From: DAOTWA01 sp034435955
GTDB taxonomy: Bacteria; Chloroflexota; Anaerolineae; Anaerolineales; Anaerolineaceae
Length of the DNA stretch: 49,383 nt
Reading direction: 5' to 3'
Assembly: GCA_034435955.1 (NCBI GenBank)
Contig: DAOTWA010000037.1
Span: 1 to 49,383 of the forward strand
The translations under genes and the position numbers were made by a program. The notes beneath the pieces were generated by a model, which did not search any database, had not been told where the DNA came from, and saw only the letters and a program-made list of their open reading frames with translations. Shown here one piece after another: positions 24,460 through 33,738 of this stretch (position 1 is the first letter of the stretch; every line of letters begins with the position of its first letter).

Positions 24460-25700
24460 CAGACGGCCTCCTTTTCATCGGTTGGCTCAGACGCGCTGAC
24501 TGCGATTTCAGGTGCATGTTTTTCCCTGGGGATCATCCAGCGTAACAAAGGCGGGGTCACCAATGTGGTCACCAGAACCATACCCACAACGGCGGAGAAC
24601 TCCGCTGTGGTGACCAGGCCTTCGGTCAAACCCAGGCTGGCGACGATCAGCCCGACCTCGCCGCGCGAGACCATTCCGACGCCGAGCTGGAGCCCTTCGC
24701 GCCAGGTCATCCCGCCCAACCTGGCGCCCAGACCCGCTCCGACCCATTTGGACGCCACGGCCACGGCCGAAACCGCCAGGACCAGCCAGAGGTCGCGCAA
24801 GTCAAGCCCGCGCAGGTCCACGTTCAGGCCGATGTTGACGAAAAAAACCGGCACGAACAGGCCATAAGCCAGGGCGGGAACGCTGGCCTCGAGCTGGCTC
24901 TTCTCGGGGGTGCGGGCAAACATCAGTCCGGCAACGAAGGCTCCGGTGATGGCAGCCATGCCGCCCAGCAGCTCGGCGCCCAGGGCAAAGACCAGCAGGA
25001 TCACCAGGGCGAGGGTGAGCGTCCCCTGGCTGATCCCCAGGTCGGAGACCTTGCGGGCGATCCAGGGGAGGAGCAGCAGGCCGAAGGCGGCCGAAAGGAT
25101 CAGGAAGGCGAGCATACGGGCAAAGACCAATAAGATCGGCCCCAGGCCCGGCTGGCCGGATTCTAAGGCCAGGAAGCCTGAAAGCAGCAGGATGACCAGG
25201 ATGTCGTCGAACACCGCCGCGCCCAGCAAGCCCAATCCGACGCGGCTGCGCAGCACGCCGAGTTCCATGAGCGTCTGTGCAGAGATGCTCACACTGGTGG
25301 CGCCCATGGACAAGCCGAGAAAGACGGCTGCGTCAGCGCCCATATTGAATCCTTCACCGAGCAGCCAGCCGAAAAAAACCGGCAGGATCACCCCGATCGA
25401 GCCAGCCAAAGCGGAGACGCGCATGCTGCGGGCCATCTCGCTCAGGTGCAGCTCGAGGCCGGCGATGAACATGAGCAACAGCACGCCCAACTCGGCCAAT
25501 TGATTGATCACCTCGCCCAGGTGGGCATCGGTGATAAATTGGAGATGAGTGATGTCCAGCAGGGTGGGTCCGAGAAGCAAGCCCACCAGAAGCTCACCGA
25601 GCACAGAAGGCTGGCCAAAGCGGGCGGCTAGATAGCCCGCTGCCTTGGCGGCCAGCAAGATGACGATTAAAGAAAAAGCGAGCTGGAGGAAAGGAGACAT
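24459..25700 (-). CDS. CPA2-family cation:proton antiporter
   Basis: About 413 residues from the ATG at 25700; a TTG 11 codons earlier is weaker. About 12-13 membrane segments form the Kef/NapA-type transporter core. Diagnostic elements are FGQPSVLGELLVGLLLGP (helix 2), LMFIAGLELHLSEM (helix 4), GAAVFDDILVILLLS (the Asp-Asp pair of helix 6) and PVFFVNIGLNVDL. There is no C-terminal TrkA-N (RCK) domain, unlike KefB/C, so regulation must come from elsewhere. The coupled PII-like gene downstream is an obvious candidate. Sodium or potassium against protons is the likely exchange; the ion cannot be read from the sequence. Confidence 0.9.
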   Translation of the reverse strand: MSPFLQLAFSLIVILLAAKAAGYLAARFGQPSVLGELLVGLLLGPTLLDITHLQFITDAHLGEVINQLAELGVLLLMFIAGLELHLSEMARSMRVSALAGSIGVILPVFFGWLLGEGFNMGADAAVFLGLSMGATSVSISAQTLMELGVLRSRVGLGLLGAAVFDDILVILLLSGFLALESGQPGLGPILLVFARMLAFLILSAAFGLLLLPWIARKVSDLGISQGTLTLALVILLVFALGAELLGGMAAITGAFVAGLMFARTPEKSQLEASVPALAYGLFVPVFFVNIGLNVDLRGLDLRDLWLVLAVSAVAVASKWVGAGLGARLGGMTWREGLQLGVGMVSRGEVGLIVASLGLTEGLVTTAEFSAVVGMVLVTTLVTPPLLRWMIPREKHAPEIAVSASEPTDEKEAV

Positions 25701-25822
25701 CGATAGCGCGTCCTGTTTCAGGGAAGGTGCCAAGCTTCCCTAGTTTACCATATAAAAAACACTGCAAACCGGCTGGCCTTTGCGCTATACTTCACATGCG
25801 AAAATTGTCACGAAGGGTTTAT

Positions 25823-27472
25823 ATGAGCATCGAGGAAGAGTACAAGCGCTGGGAAGAAACCGTCCTACGCCCGGCAAGGGAAAAGATGCCGGATCGCAAA
25901 CCAGAGTTCAAAACGCCATCCGGCATTCCGCTGCCGCCCATTTTGATTCCGGAGGAGATTGATTATCTGCAGCAACTTGGTTTCCCCGGGGAATTTCCTT
26001 TCACGCGCGGTGTGCAGCCCAGCATGTACCGCGGCCGTCTGTGGACGATGCGCCAGTATGCTGGCTTTGCCAGCGCGGAAGAATCCAACCGCCGCTTTCA
26101 TTATCTGCTTTCGCAAGGACAGACCGGCCTTTCAGTGGCCTTCGATCTACCCACCCAGGTGGGATATGATCCCGACCATCCCATGGCGGAGGGAGAGGTG
26201 GGACGGGTGGGCGTATCGGTCTTTTCGCTGGACGACATGAAGATCCTGTTTCGCGGCATCCCCCTGGACCAAGTCTCGACCAGCATGACCATCAATGCTC
26301 CGGCGGCCATCTTGCTGGCGATGTACATCGCGGTGGGCAAGGACCAGGGCGTCAGTGTGCACAAACTGCGCGGGACGATTCAGAACGATATTCTCAAAGA
26401 GTACATCGGGCGCGGCACATATATCTTCCCGCCCGAGCCTTCCATGCGGCTGATCACGGATGTGTTCAAATACTGCGAACAAGAGATACCGCGTTGGAAC
26501 ACGATCAGCATTTCGGGATACCACATCCGCGAAGCCGGGTCAACGGCTGTCCAGGAGGTCGCCTTTACCCTGGCGAACGCGATTGCCTATGTTCAGGCGG
26601 CTATTGACGCCGGCCTGGATGTGGACCGCTTTGCGTCCCAGCTCTCGTTCTTTTTCTCGGCTAACAATCATTTCTTCGAGGAAGTGGCCAAATTCCGCGC
26701 GGCGCGGCGCATGTGGGCGCGGATCATGCGCGAACGCTTCGGGGCACGGGACCCGCGTTCGTGGATGCTGCGCTTCCACAGCCAGACTTCCGGGTCTTCG
26801 TTGACCGCCCAGCAGCCTGAGAACAACATCGTGCGGGTGGCGCTCCAGGCGCTGGCGGCGGTGATGGGGGGGACGCAATCGCTGCACACGAACAGCATGG
26901 ATGAAGCACTGTGGCTGCCGACCGAGCGCTCGGTGCGCACCGCCCTGAGAACCCAGCAGATCATCGCCCATGAAACAGGCGTAGCCGATGTGATCGACCC
27001 GCTGGCCGGTTCCTATCTGGTGGAACACCTGACCGATGAGATCGAGCGGCGCGCGCAGGGATATTTATGCAAGATCGATGAGATGGGCGGGGCGCTGGCC
27101 GCCATCGAGAACGGTTACCTGGTGAACGAGATTCAGGACGCCGCCTACACCTACCAGAAAGCCATCGAGAGCGGCGAAGCGCTGGTGGTGGGAGTGAACG
27201 CATTCCAGGTCGAGGAGCAGGTGGAGCTGGAACGGTTGAAGGTGAACCCGGAGATCGAACAGCATCAGCGCGCCCGTTTAGCTGAGCTGCGCGCCCGCCG
27301 CGACCAAGCCAGAGTCAGTGAACTGCTGACTCGCCTGGAAAAGGCGGCCCGCGGCAGCGAGAACCTGATGCCCCTGTTCATTGCCTGCGTGGAAGGTGAC
27401 GTGACGCTGGGTGAGATATGCGGCGTATTGCGCTCCGTGTGGGGGGAGTACCAGCCGCCGGCGTGGAATTAG
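25823..27472 (+). CDS. mcmA1: Methylmalonyl-CoA mutase, large (catalytic) subunit
   Basis: 549 residues, covering only the catalytic TIM-barrel domain. The cobalamin-binding domain (DxHxxG) is absent and must be supplied by a separate small subunit not in this window. Typical segments are PFTRGVQPSMYRGRLWTMRQ, FDLPTQVGYDPDHP, VSTSMTINAPAA, GTIQNDILKEYIGRGTYIFP and RFHSQTSGSSLTAQQPENNI. The enzyme interconverts methylmalonyl-CoA and succinyl-CoA. The start has GAAGGG 6 nt upstream; the frame is open upstream but not conserved. TATACT at 25786-25791 may be the -10. The epimerase gene follows after 29 bp. Confidence 0.95.
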   Translation: MSIEEEYKRWEETVLRPAREKMPDRKPEFKTPSGIPLPPILIPEEIDYLQQLGFPGEFPFTRGVQPSMYRGRLWTMRQYAGFASAEESNRRFHYLLSQGQTGLSVAFDLPTQVGYDPDHPMAEGEVGRVGVSVFSLDDMKILFRGIPLDQVSTSMTINAPAAILLAMYIAVGKDQGVSVHKLRGTIQNDILKEYIGRGTYIFPPEPSMRLITDVFKYCEQEIPRWNTISISGYHIREAGSTAVQEVAFTLANAIAYVQAAIDAGLDVDRFASQLSFFFSANNHFFEEVAKFRAARRMWARIMRERFGARDPRSWMLRFHSQTSGSSLTAQQPENNIVRVALQALAAVMGGTQSLHTNSMDEALWLPTERSVRTALRTQQIIAHETGVADVIDPLAGSYLVEHLTDEIERRAQGYLCKIDEMGGALAAIENGYLVNEIQDAAYTYQKAIESGEALVVGVNAFQVEEQVELERLKVNPEIEQHQRARLAELRARRDQARVSELLTRLEKAARGSENLMPLFIACVEGDVTLGEICGVLRSVWGEYQPPAWN

Positions 27473-27501
27473 ATGCCCGAAGATCGGCGAGAGGGAGAAG
27501 G

Positions 27502-27909
27502 ATGGCCAGGATTAAGAAAATCAATCACGTGGCGATCGTGGTGGCGGAAATCGAATCCGCGCTGACATTCTGGCGCGACGCCCTGGGCCTGGAGGTGGAT
27601 CATATCGAGGAGGTGCCCTCCCAGAAGTCGGTGGTAGCCTTCCTGCCTCTTGGGGAGAGCGAAGTCGAGCTGGTCAAGCCCGCCACGGAGGACAGCGGCG
27701 TAGCCAAATTCCTGGCCGAGCGGGGCGGCGGTATGCATCACATCTGCTTCGAGGTGGATGACATCGAGGACATGTTAGGAGAGCTGAAGGCTAAAGGCGT
27801 GCGGCTGATCAACGAGACGCCGCTGGAGCTTCCAGGGAGGAAGATGGCCTTCGTCCATCCCAAAGCGGCAGGGGGTGTGCTGGTCGAGCTGTACGAAGTG
27901 ACTAAATAA
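27502..27909 (+). CDS. mce: Methylmalonyl-CoA epimerase
   Basis: A 135-residue VOC-fold enzyme that interconverts (S)- and (R)-methylmalonyl-CoA. Metal ligands are visible: His9 in KINHVAIVV, His79 in GGMHHICFEV and Glu129 in LVELYEV, together with LVKPATEDSGVAKFL near the acyl site. The start has GGGAGAAGG upstream; a longer frame overlaps the mutase and is not conserved. The mutase-epimerase pair points to propionyl-CoA metabolism. Neither the carboxylase nor the B12 subunit is nearby. Confidence 0.95.
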   Translation: MARIKKINHVAIVVAEIESALTFWRDALGLEVDHIEEVPSQKSVVAFLPLGESEVELVKPATEDSGVAKFLAERGGGMHHICFEVDDIEDMLGELKAKGVRLINETPLELPGRKMAFVHPKAAGGVLVELYEVTK

Positions 27910-27942
27910 CGGGCATAATCCTTTATAATATACGGGTTCTGG

Positions 27943-27980
27943 ATAGGCGCGTAGAGGCGTAGCAAGCTGCGCGCCTTTGT
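27943..27980 (+). terminator. Possible terminator after mce
   Basis: GGCGCG at about 27946 and CGCGCC at about 27970 can pair. An alternative inner stem is GCGTAGC/GCTGCGC with a very small loop. TTTGTT follows. The element lies between mce and the next gene; the T-run is poor. Confidence 0.4.
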
Positions 27981-28003
27981 TCATCATTGGACTAAGGAAA
28001 GAA

Positions 28004-28894
28004 ATGGATCAAGAATTACTGGTTGAATCAACGCGCATGGGGACTATCCGCCGCCACTGGGCCTGGCACGGATGGCTGGGTCTGGTGCTGGTTGCCGTGT
28101 TCTGGCCGCTCAACTGGCTGGCGCCCGGTTTGCGGACTTTGTGGGCATTCTTGCCCTTATGGGTGGGCTATGCGCTGGTGATGGATGCGTTGGTGCTACA
28201 GCGTAAGGGCACTTCGTTGATCACCCGCTCGTGGCGCAGGTTCGCTGCGCTATACATCGTGTCGATCCCAACCTGGTGGTTGTTCGAGGTTTTCAACTGG
28301 CGGGTGCAGAGCTGGCACTACCTCGGCACGGAGACGCTCAGCCCGTTTTCGTTTTTCATATTCGCCAGTATCAACTTCTCGACGGTCATACCGGCCGTAT
28401 TCGAGGCGGCTGAACTGGCGTCCACATTCGGCTTTATCCGCAAGGCGAAAACGTGGATGGTCATCCGTGGAGATCGTCGGACTGCCATGCGTTTTTTCCT
28501 GGCGGGCTGGATCATGCTGGCGCTGATGCTGGCCTGGCCGCGTTACTTTTACCCCTTCCTATGGCTGTCGGTCTTCTTCATCCTTGAACCAATCAACATC
28601 TGGCTGGGGAACCGCTCGCTGACGCGCTGGCTGGAGCAGGGTGATTGGCGGCCGGTGTATGCGCTGTGGATTGGCGTGTGGATCACCGCGTTCTTCTGGG
28701 AGATGTGGAATTACTTCGGCTGGCCGAAGTGGGTCTATAGTGTGCCTGGGGTAAGCTTCCTGCACGTGTTCGAAATGCCGTTGATCGGTTATTTGGGCTA
28801 TCTGCCTTTCTCGCTGGAGCTGTTCGCTGTGTACCATCTGGCAGTTGGCCTGGTGGGGGAGAAGCACAGCGAGTACGTGCAGATCGCGCCATAA
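28004..28894 (+). CDS. Unrecognised integral membrane protein
   Basis: 296 residues with about seven or eight hydrophobic segments rich in Trp (for example GWLGLVLVAVFWPLNWLAPG, FLPLWVGYALVMDALVL and WIMLALMLAWPRYFYPFLWL). Conserved-looking features in the membrane are a Trp-rich FEVFNWRVQSWHY and a WEMWNYFGWPKW motif. No signal peptide, Cys pair or transport signature stands out. The start MDQELL has AAGGAAAG upstream; an earlier in-frame ATG at 27977 lies in the hairpin region. A TATAAT box at 27924-27929 might serve it. Function unknown. Confidence 0.75.
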   Translation: MDQELLVESTRMGTIRRHWAWHGWLGLVLVAVFWPLNWLAPGLRTLWAFLPLWVGYALVMDALVLQRKGTSLITRSWRRFAALYIVSIPTWWLFEVFNWRVQSWHYLGTETLSPFSFFIFASINFSTVIPAVFEAAELASTFGFIRKAKTWMVIRGDRRTAMRFFLAGWIMLALMLAWPRYFYPFLWLSVFFILEPINIWLGNRSLTRWLEQGDWRPVYALWIGVWITAFFWEMWNYFGWPKWVYSVPGVSFLHVFEMPLIGYLGYLPFSLELFAVYHLAVGLVGEKHSEYVQIAP

Positions 28895-28929
28895 AAGGGT
28901 TCGCGGGACATCCGGCTCAGGTCAAATAG

Positions 28930-29120
28930 AGCGGCAATCTGACGATGAGCACTTTCAAGGATTTCCACGCCTCGCCGGATGCAAGCGAAGGCGACCGAAC
29001 CATGTACGCCGTGCTGGGAGCCGAGAATGGCATCACTTTCATGGCGGCGGATACCCCCCAACGGGTGGAGAACCGGCCGGGGATGAGTTTGAATATGTCA
29101 CTTTTTTCAGATGAAACCAT
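28930..29120 (+). pseudogene. Remnant of a PhnB-like VOC-family gene
   Basis: The frame reads SGNLTMSTFKDFHASPD, then an acidic stretch, then ITFMAADTPQRVE and MSLNMSLFSDE. This is the central part of a PhnB/glyoxalase-like VOC protein ('...FGG-L--STFKDF-AS-D...GITFMASDTP...FS(M/I)SL-GD'). The first 30 or so residues with the opening metal ligand are missing: an in-frame TAG stands at 28927-28929, just before SGNLT. The C-terminal third is replaced by unrelated sequence that runs into the convergent MFS gene. An 86-residue frame could still be translated from 28945, but it could not form the fold. Confidence 0.65.
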
Positions 29121-29141
29121 GCCAGCGAAAACCGGTTCCAG

Positions 29142-30317
29142 TCACCTTTTCAGCCAGATCAGCACCCACGCGGCGCTGAAGAGCAAGATGAAACCATTGA
29201 CGTAAAAAGGAAAAGCGTGGCCGGCGGCGTCATACAGCCAGCCGCCCAGTAAAGGGCCCAAGGTGGCGCCCATGCTGGAAGCAAAGGTATAAAAACCATA
29301 CCCCTGGCCGCGGACCTGGCTGCCGGTCAGATCGGCCACCAGGGCCTCCTGGGCGGGAGAAGCCAGGCTGAAGCCGGCCGCCTCGAGCACCCAGAGGACC
29401 GCTAACCAGAGGATGCCGGGCGCAATGGGGATCAGCAAGGAAACGACGGCTGCGCTGGTCAATCCCACCGCTATCATACGCGGGCGGTCAAACCGATCGC
29501 TCAAACGGCCAAAACCGGGCGGGAGAAAGGAATACGCCAGGCCGGCTGGGATATAGGCCATGGCCAGATAACGGAGATCCATGGTAAAGCGGTCTTGCAG
29601 GAAAACCAGCACGAGCGGGCTGACCATGGCGGTCGAGGCCCCGGTGGTAAAGACGATCAACATGAGTCTGAGCAATGGTCCAACAGCAATGACCTGACCG
29701 TCGGTGGAGAGTTGAGCCGATGGACGCGTCTCGGGTATAGTACGGAAAGCAAGCAGAGCGGCGGACAGGGCAGCCAGACTATAGGCAGCGAACAGCAATT
29801 TCCAGCCTGTACCTAAGGAGACGGAGAAGAACAGAGCCAGGCCGACCAATGCGCCGATCATGCCACCTTGAGCCGAAGACGCGTCAACCAGGCCCACTGC
29901 CCGCCCGCGGCTGGTCTCGCTCAATTCGGTCGCGATGGTGTAGGCAGGGATCCAGAGGAGTGAGGAGCCCAAGCCCTGCACCAGGCGGGCGGCGTAGAGC
30001 AGGGGTAGGTCGTTTGCGAAGGCGAACAAGGCCAGCGAGAGGGCGTAGACGAGGAGAGCCACCACCAGGAATGGCTTGCGGCCAAGCCGATCGAGGCCCC
30101 AACCGACCACCGGGCGCGCCAGCATGGTGACCATGAAGAAGACGGAAAAAAGCCCCCCAATTTCAGTGGCCGAAGCGCCAAGTTGTTTGGAGTATATAGG
30201 GAGCAGGAAATTTAGGACGGCAATTGCGAGTGAACCCAGCAGGATTGATCGCAGCAGGGCGGTTTGAATGGAAGTAGAGGTTCGAGCGAGGGGAGGATCA
30301 TCCTTCATGGCTGACAT
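29142..30317 (-). CDS. MFS transporter
   Basis: 391 residues with 12 membrane segments and the MFS loop 2-3 motif (GWGLDRLGRKPF), repeated as GRLSDRFDRPR between helices 8 and 9. The helix 5 region (DASSAQGGMIGALVG) resembles drug/proton antiporters. The two halves are joined by a short loop (ETRPSAQLSTDG). Either ATG at 30317 or 30308 could be used; neither has a strong ribosome-binding site. It is divergent from uvrA, and the last stretch of the VOC remnant abuts its 3' end. Substrate unknown. Confidence 0.88.
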   Translation of the reverse strand: MSAMKDDPPLARTSTSIQTALLRSILLGSLAIAVLNFLLPIYSKQLGASATEIGGLFSVFFMVTMLARPVVGWGLDRLGRKPFLVVALLVYALSLALFAFANDLPLLYAARLVQGLGSSLLWIPAYTIATELSETSRGRAVGLVDASSAQGGMIGALVGLALFFSVSLGTGWKLLFAAYSLAALSAALLAFRTIPETRPSAQLSTDGQVIAVGPLLRLMLIVFTTGASTAMVSPLVLVFLQDRFTMDLRYLAMAYIPAGLAYSFLPPGFGRLSDRFDRPRMIAVGLTSAAVVSLLIPIAPGILWLAVLWVLEAAGFSLASPAQEALVADLTGSQVRGQGYGFYTFASSMGATLGPLLGGWLYDAAGHAFPFYVNGFILLFSAAWVLIWLKR

Positions 30318-30360
30318 TTTAACCCAGACGGCAGATCCAGGGAGAAGATATCTTATGAGT

Positions 30361-30413
30361 TAATACCTGATGGACTTGGTATAATTATATATTGCACTTT
30401 GCAGCAGGTATTA
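30361..30413. promoter_or_regulatory. Inverted repeat flanking a TATAAT box between MFS and uvrA
   Basis: TAATACCTG (30361-30369) and CAGGTATTA (30405-30413) are perfect inverted copies, and the similarity extends about three bases further in. They enclose GGTATAATTATATATTG, with TATAAT at 30380-30385. A second TATAAT at 30441-30446 is closer to uvrA. The arms could be an operator or a leader hairpin. Confidence 0.5.
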
Positions 30414-30474
30414 GCACGCATGTTCCTGAAACGATCGTGCTATAATGAGGGCAATCCCTCTTCTAAAGGTTCGT

Positions 30475-33384
30475 ATGGCTCAAAACAGTATTCACGTGGT
30501 TGGGGCGCGGGAGCATAATCTGAAAAACATTAGCGTTGACATCCCGCGCGACAAGCTGGTGGTGATCACCGGGCTGTCGGGATCGGGTAAATCCTCGCTG
30601 GCCTTCGACACGATCTTCGCCGAGGGTCAGCGGCGTTATGTCGAGTCGCTCTCAGCCTATGCGCGTCAGTTCCTCGGGCAGATGGACAAGCCCGATGTGG
30701 ATTACATTGACGGCCTTTCGCCGGCGGTGTCCATCGACCAGAAGGCCACCTCGCACAACCCGCGTTCGACAGTCGGAACGGTGACCGAGGTGTACGATTA
30801 CCTGCGCCTGCTTTTTGCGCGCGTGGGAATACCGCACTGTCCGGTGTGTGGACGGGTGGTGGAGCGTCAGTCGGCCCAAGAGATCGTGGACCGCGTTGAG
30901 GCGCTGCCGGAAGGCAGCCGTCTGCTGATCCTGGCGCCGATCGTGCGCGGGCGCAAAGGCACCTACCAGGCGGTCTTCGATGAGATTCGCAAATCCGGAT
31001 TCGTGCGCGTGCGGGTGGACGGGGTGGTTCACAGCCTGGACGAAGAAATCAGCCTGGACCGTTACAAGATTCACAACATCGAAGCGGTCGTCGATCGCAT
31101 CGTCCTTAACCGCCCCGAAAGCGAGGAAGAAGCCCGGCAAGCGCGCTCGCGGCTGACCGATTCGATCGAGACGGCTCTAAAGGTTGGCGAGGGCTTCGTA
31201 ATTGTGCAAAACCTCTCGACCGACCCGCCCAAGGATCTGCAGTTTTCTGAGCACCTGGCCTGCCCTGAGCACGGCACGACCCTGCCGGAAATCGAGCCGC
31301 GCACCTTTTCTTTCAATACACCCCACGGCGCCTGTCCTGAATGCCAGGGACTGGGCAGCAAGCTGGAGATCGACCCCGATCTGCTCATCCCCGACCCGGA
31401 CCGCTCGCTGGAAGAAGGCGCCATCGCCGCCATGGAATGGAACGGCCCACGCGAGCAGATCAGCTATTACTGGCAGATGGTCGAAGCGGTGGCGCGCCAT
31501 TACCACATTGATCTGGACCGGCCGGTGCGCGAAATTCCCAAAGAGAAGCTGGACAAAATCCTATATGGGACGAATGGCGAGCAAATCACCATTCACATTC
31601 ACGGACGCAACGACCGCCAGTCCACTTTCCAGACCTCTTTCGAGGGCATTGTCCCCAACCTGGAACGGCGCTACCGTGAGACGAATTCCGATTACGTCCG
31701 CTCGAAGATCAGTGAATTCATGACCGACCGGCCGTGTCCGGCCTGCAAGGGGGCGCGTCTGCGCCCGGAAGCTCTGGCTGTCACCGTGGACGGCGCCAAC
31801 ATCATTGAGGTGACCCACTGGCCGGTGGTTCGAACGCTGGAATGGGTCAAACGTCTTTCGGGTGCTGATACACCCCTCACGCCCCGCCAGCAGACCATCT
31901 CGGAGCGCATCCTGAAGGAGATCAGCGCGCGGTTGGGCTTCCTGGTGGACGTGGGATTGGACTACCTGACCCTGGATCGCTCGGCTGCCAGCCTGTCGGG
32001 CGGGGAAGCCCAGCGCATCCGGCTGGCAACCCAGATCGGTTCCCGGCTGATGGGCGTGCTCTATGTGCTGGATGAACCCTCGATTGGCCTGCACCCGCGT
32101 GACAACGGTCGTCTGCTGGCAACGCTGAAAAACCTGCGCGACCTGGGTAATACCGTGCTGATGGTCGAGCATGACGACGAAACCATCCGCGAGGCGGATT
32201 GGATCATCGACCTGGGGCCGGGGGCGGGCGAGAACGGCGGCTACGTGGTAGCGCAGGGCACGTTGGAGAACATCCTGGCCTCGCCCGATTCGCTCACTGG
32301 CGCATATCTGTCGCGACGCCGGCGAGTGCCGGTGCCGGAGCGGCGCCGCACCGGCAACGGCAAGCATCTGCGCATTGTCAAGGCCCGCGCCAACAACCTG
32401 AAGGATCTGACCGTGGACATCCCGCTGGGCAAGCTGGTGTGCATCACTGGCGTCTCGGGTTCGGGCAAGTCCACGCTGATCGTCGACGTGCTGTACAAGG
32501 CGTTGGCGCGGGAGCTGAACGGCGCGCACACCCAGCCGGGGGAGTACGAGCGCATCGAAGGCCTGGAGCATCTGGACAAGGTAATCAACATTGACCAGTC
32601 GCCGATCGGGCGCACGCCGCGTTCCAATCCGGGCACCTACACTGGCCTGTTCGACGAGATCCGTAAGCTGTTCGCCGAACTGCCCGAAAGCAAGATGCGG
32701 GGTTATAAAGCCGGGCGTTTCTCGTTCAACGTGCATGGGGGGCGATGCGAGGCCTGCCAGGGGCAGGGCCAACTGCGCATCGAGATGCAGTTCCTGCCGG
32801 ACGTGTACGTGCCCTGCGACGTTTGTCACGGGGCGCGATTCAACCGCGAGACGCTGCAGGTGCACTTCAAGGGTCTCTCCATCGCGGACGTGCTGGAGAC
32901 CACCGTGGACCGGGCGACCGAGCTGTTCTCGGCGTTTCCCTCTATTATGAATAAGCTGCAGACTCTGCAAGATGTAGGTCTTGGCTACATCAAGATCGGC
33001 CAGCCGGCGCCGACCCTGTCGGGCGGGGAGGCGCAACGAGTCAAACTCAGCCGCGAACTCTCCCGCCGGGCGACCGGATGCACGCTCTATGTACTGGACG
33101 AACCCTCGGTTGGCCTGCACGCCGCCGATGTGCATAAGCTGATCGAGGTGTTGCAGCGTCTGGTGGACGCCGGCAACAGCGTGCTGATCATCGAGCACAA
33201 CCCAGACATCATCAAGGTGGCCGACTATATCATTGACCTGGGGCCAGAAGGCGGCGATCGCGGCGGCGAAGTCATCGCAACCGGCACGCCGGAAGAGGTG
33301 TGCGCCAATCCAAGGTCCTTCACCGGGCAGTTCTTGAAAGCCTATCTACAGGCCGAACGCGAGAGCATTCAGCAGGCTGTTTGA
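30475..33384 (+). CDS. uvrA: Excinuclease ABC subunit A
   Basis: A 969-residue UvrA, full length, that scans DNA for bulky lesions with UvrB. Two ABC ATPase modules are present: Walker A GLSGSGKSS near 33-41 with LSGGEAQRIRLA, and GVSGSGKST near 660-668 with LSGGEAQRVKLS. Zinc-binding Cys pairs occur in CPVC, CPECQG, CPACKG, CEACQG and CDVCHG. I start at MAQNSIHVVGAREHNLKNI, which has AAAGG upstream; the frame is open ten codons earlier. TATAAT at 30441-30446 is well placed for a promoter. uvrB and uvrC are not in the window. Confidence 0.98.
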   Translation: MAQNSIHVVGAREHNLKNISVDIPRDKLVVITGLSGSGKSSLAFDTIFAEGQRRYVESLSAYARQFLGQMDKPDVDYIDGLSPAVSIDQKATSHNPRSTVGTVTEVYDYLRLLFARVGIPHCPVCGRVVERQSAQEIVDRVEALPEGSRLLILAPIVRGRKGTYQAVFDEIRKSGFVRVRVDGVVHSLDEEISLDRYKIHNIEAVVDRIVLNRPESEEEARQARSRLTDSIETALKVGEGFVIVQNLSTDPPKDLQFSEHLACPEHGTTLPEIEPRTFSFNTPHGACPECQGLGSKLEIDPDLLIPDPDRSLEEGAIAAMEWNGPREQISYYWQMVEAVARHYHIDLDRPVREIPKEKLDKILYGTNGEQITIHIHGRNDRQSTFQTSFEGIVPNLERRYRETNSDYVRSKISEFMTDRPCPACKGARLRPEALAVTVDGANIIEVTHWPVVRTLEWVKRLSGADTPLTPRQQTISERILKEISARLGFLVDVGLDYLTLDRSAASLSGGEAQRIRLATQIGSRLMGVLYVLDEPSIGLHPRDNGRLLATLKNLRDLGNTVLMVEHDDETIREADWIIDLGPGAGENGGYVVAQGTLENILASPDSLTGAYLSRRRRVPVPERRRTGNGKHLRIVKARANNLKDLTVDIPLGKLVCITGVSGSGKSTLIVDVLYKALARELNGAHTQPGEYERIEGLEHLDKVINIDQSPIGRTPRSNPGTYTGLFDEIRKLFAELPESKMRGYKAGRFSFNVHGGRCEACQGQGQLRIEMQFLPDVYVPCDVCHGARFNRETLQVHFKGLSIADVLETTVDRATELFSAFPSIMNKLQTLQDVGLGYIKIGQPAPTLSGGEAQRVKLSRELSRRATGCTLYVLDEPSVGLHAADVHKLIEVLQRLVDAGNSVLIIEHNPDIIKVADYIIDLGPEGGDRGGEVIATGTPEEVCANPRSFTGQFLKAYLQAERESIQQAV

Positions 33385-33738
33385 AGCCAGACCTGAAGCG
33401 TTGAATCCGTCCGCTCTACCTTTGAGTATGCCAGACAGGGCTATAGGATAAAAATAACCCTGGCGCGCTTTGCAGGATGCCCCGCATGTACCGGTAGAAA
33501 CTGCGTTCGCAGCAGATGGGCGGGTGGATGCATCGGCAGATGGCGGGGGAACTCAAACAAGAATTCGTCGTCTTTGATATGAGCAAGATTCCGCCTGATC
33601 CATGGTCGACTCGCCTAATCCAAAAACATCAGGTAGAATAAGGGTCGGTTAGACCGTATTCCGCGAACTGAAAATGGCGGACCGTGTCCGCGTATGAATT
33701 GTGATGCGCGGATATAGAATCCCTATCCAGGAAAAATC
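33385..33738. other. Intergenic region, 354 bp, without a recognisable gene
   Basis: The region between uvrA and the LysM gene has no frame that looks coding and no RNA or terminator I can name. TATAGAAT near 33714 could be a -10 box for the LysM gene. Confidence 0.4.

Noticed and set aside
28945..29205. 86-residue intact gene
   Set aside because: It matches only the middle of a VOC protein, with an in-frame stop just upstream and an unrelated tail overlapping the convergent MFS gene; treated as a remnant.
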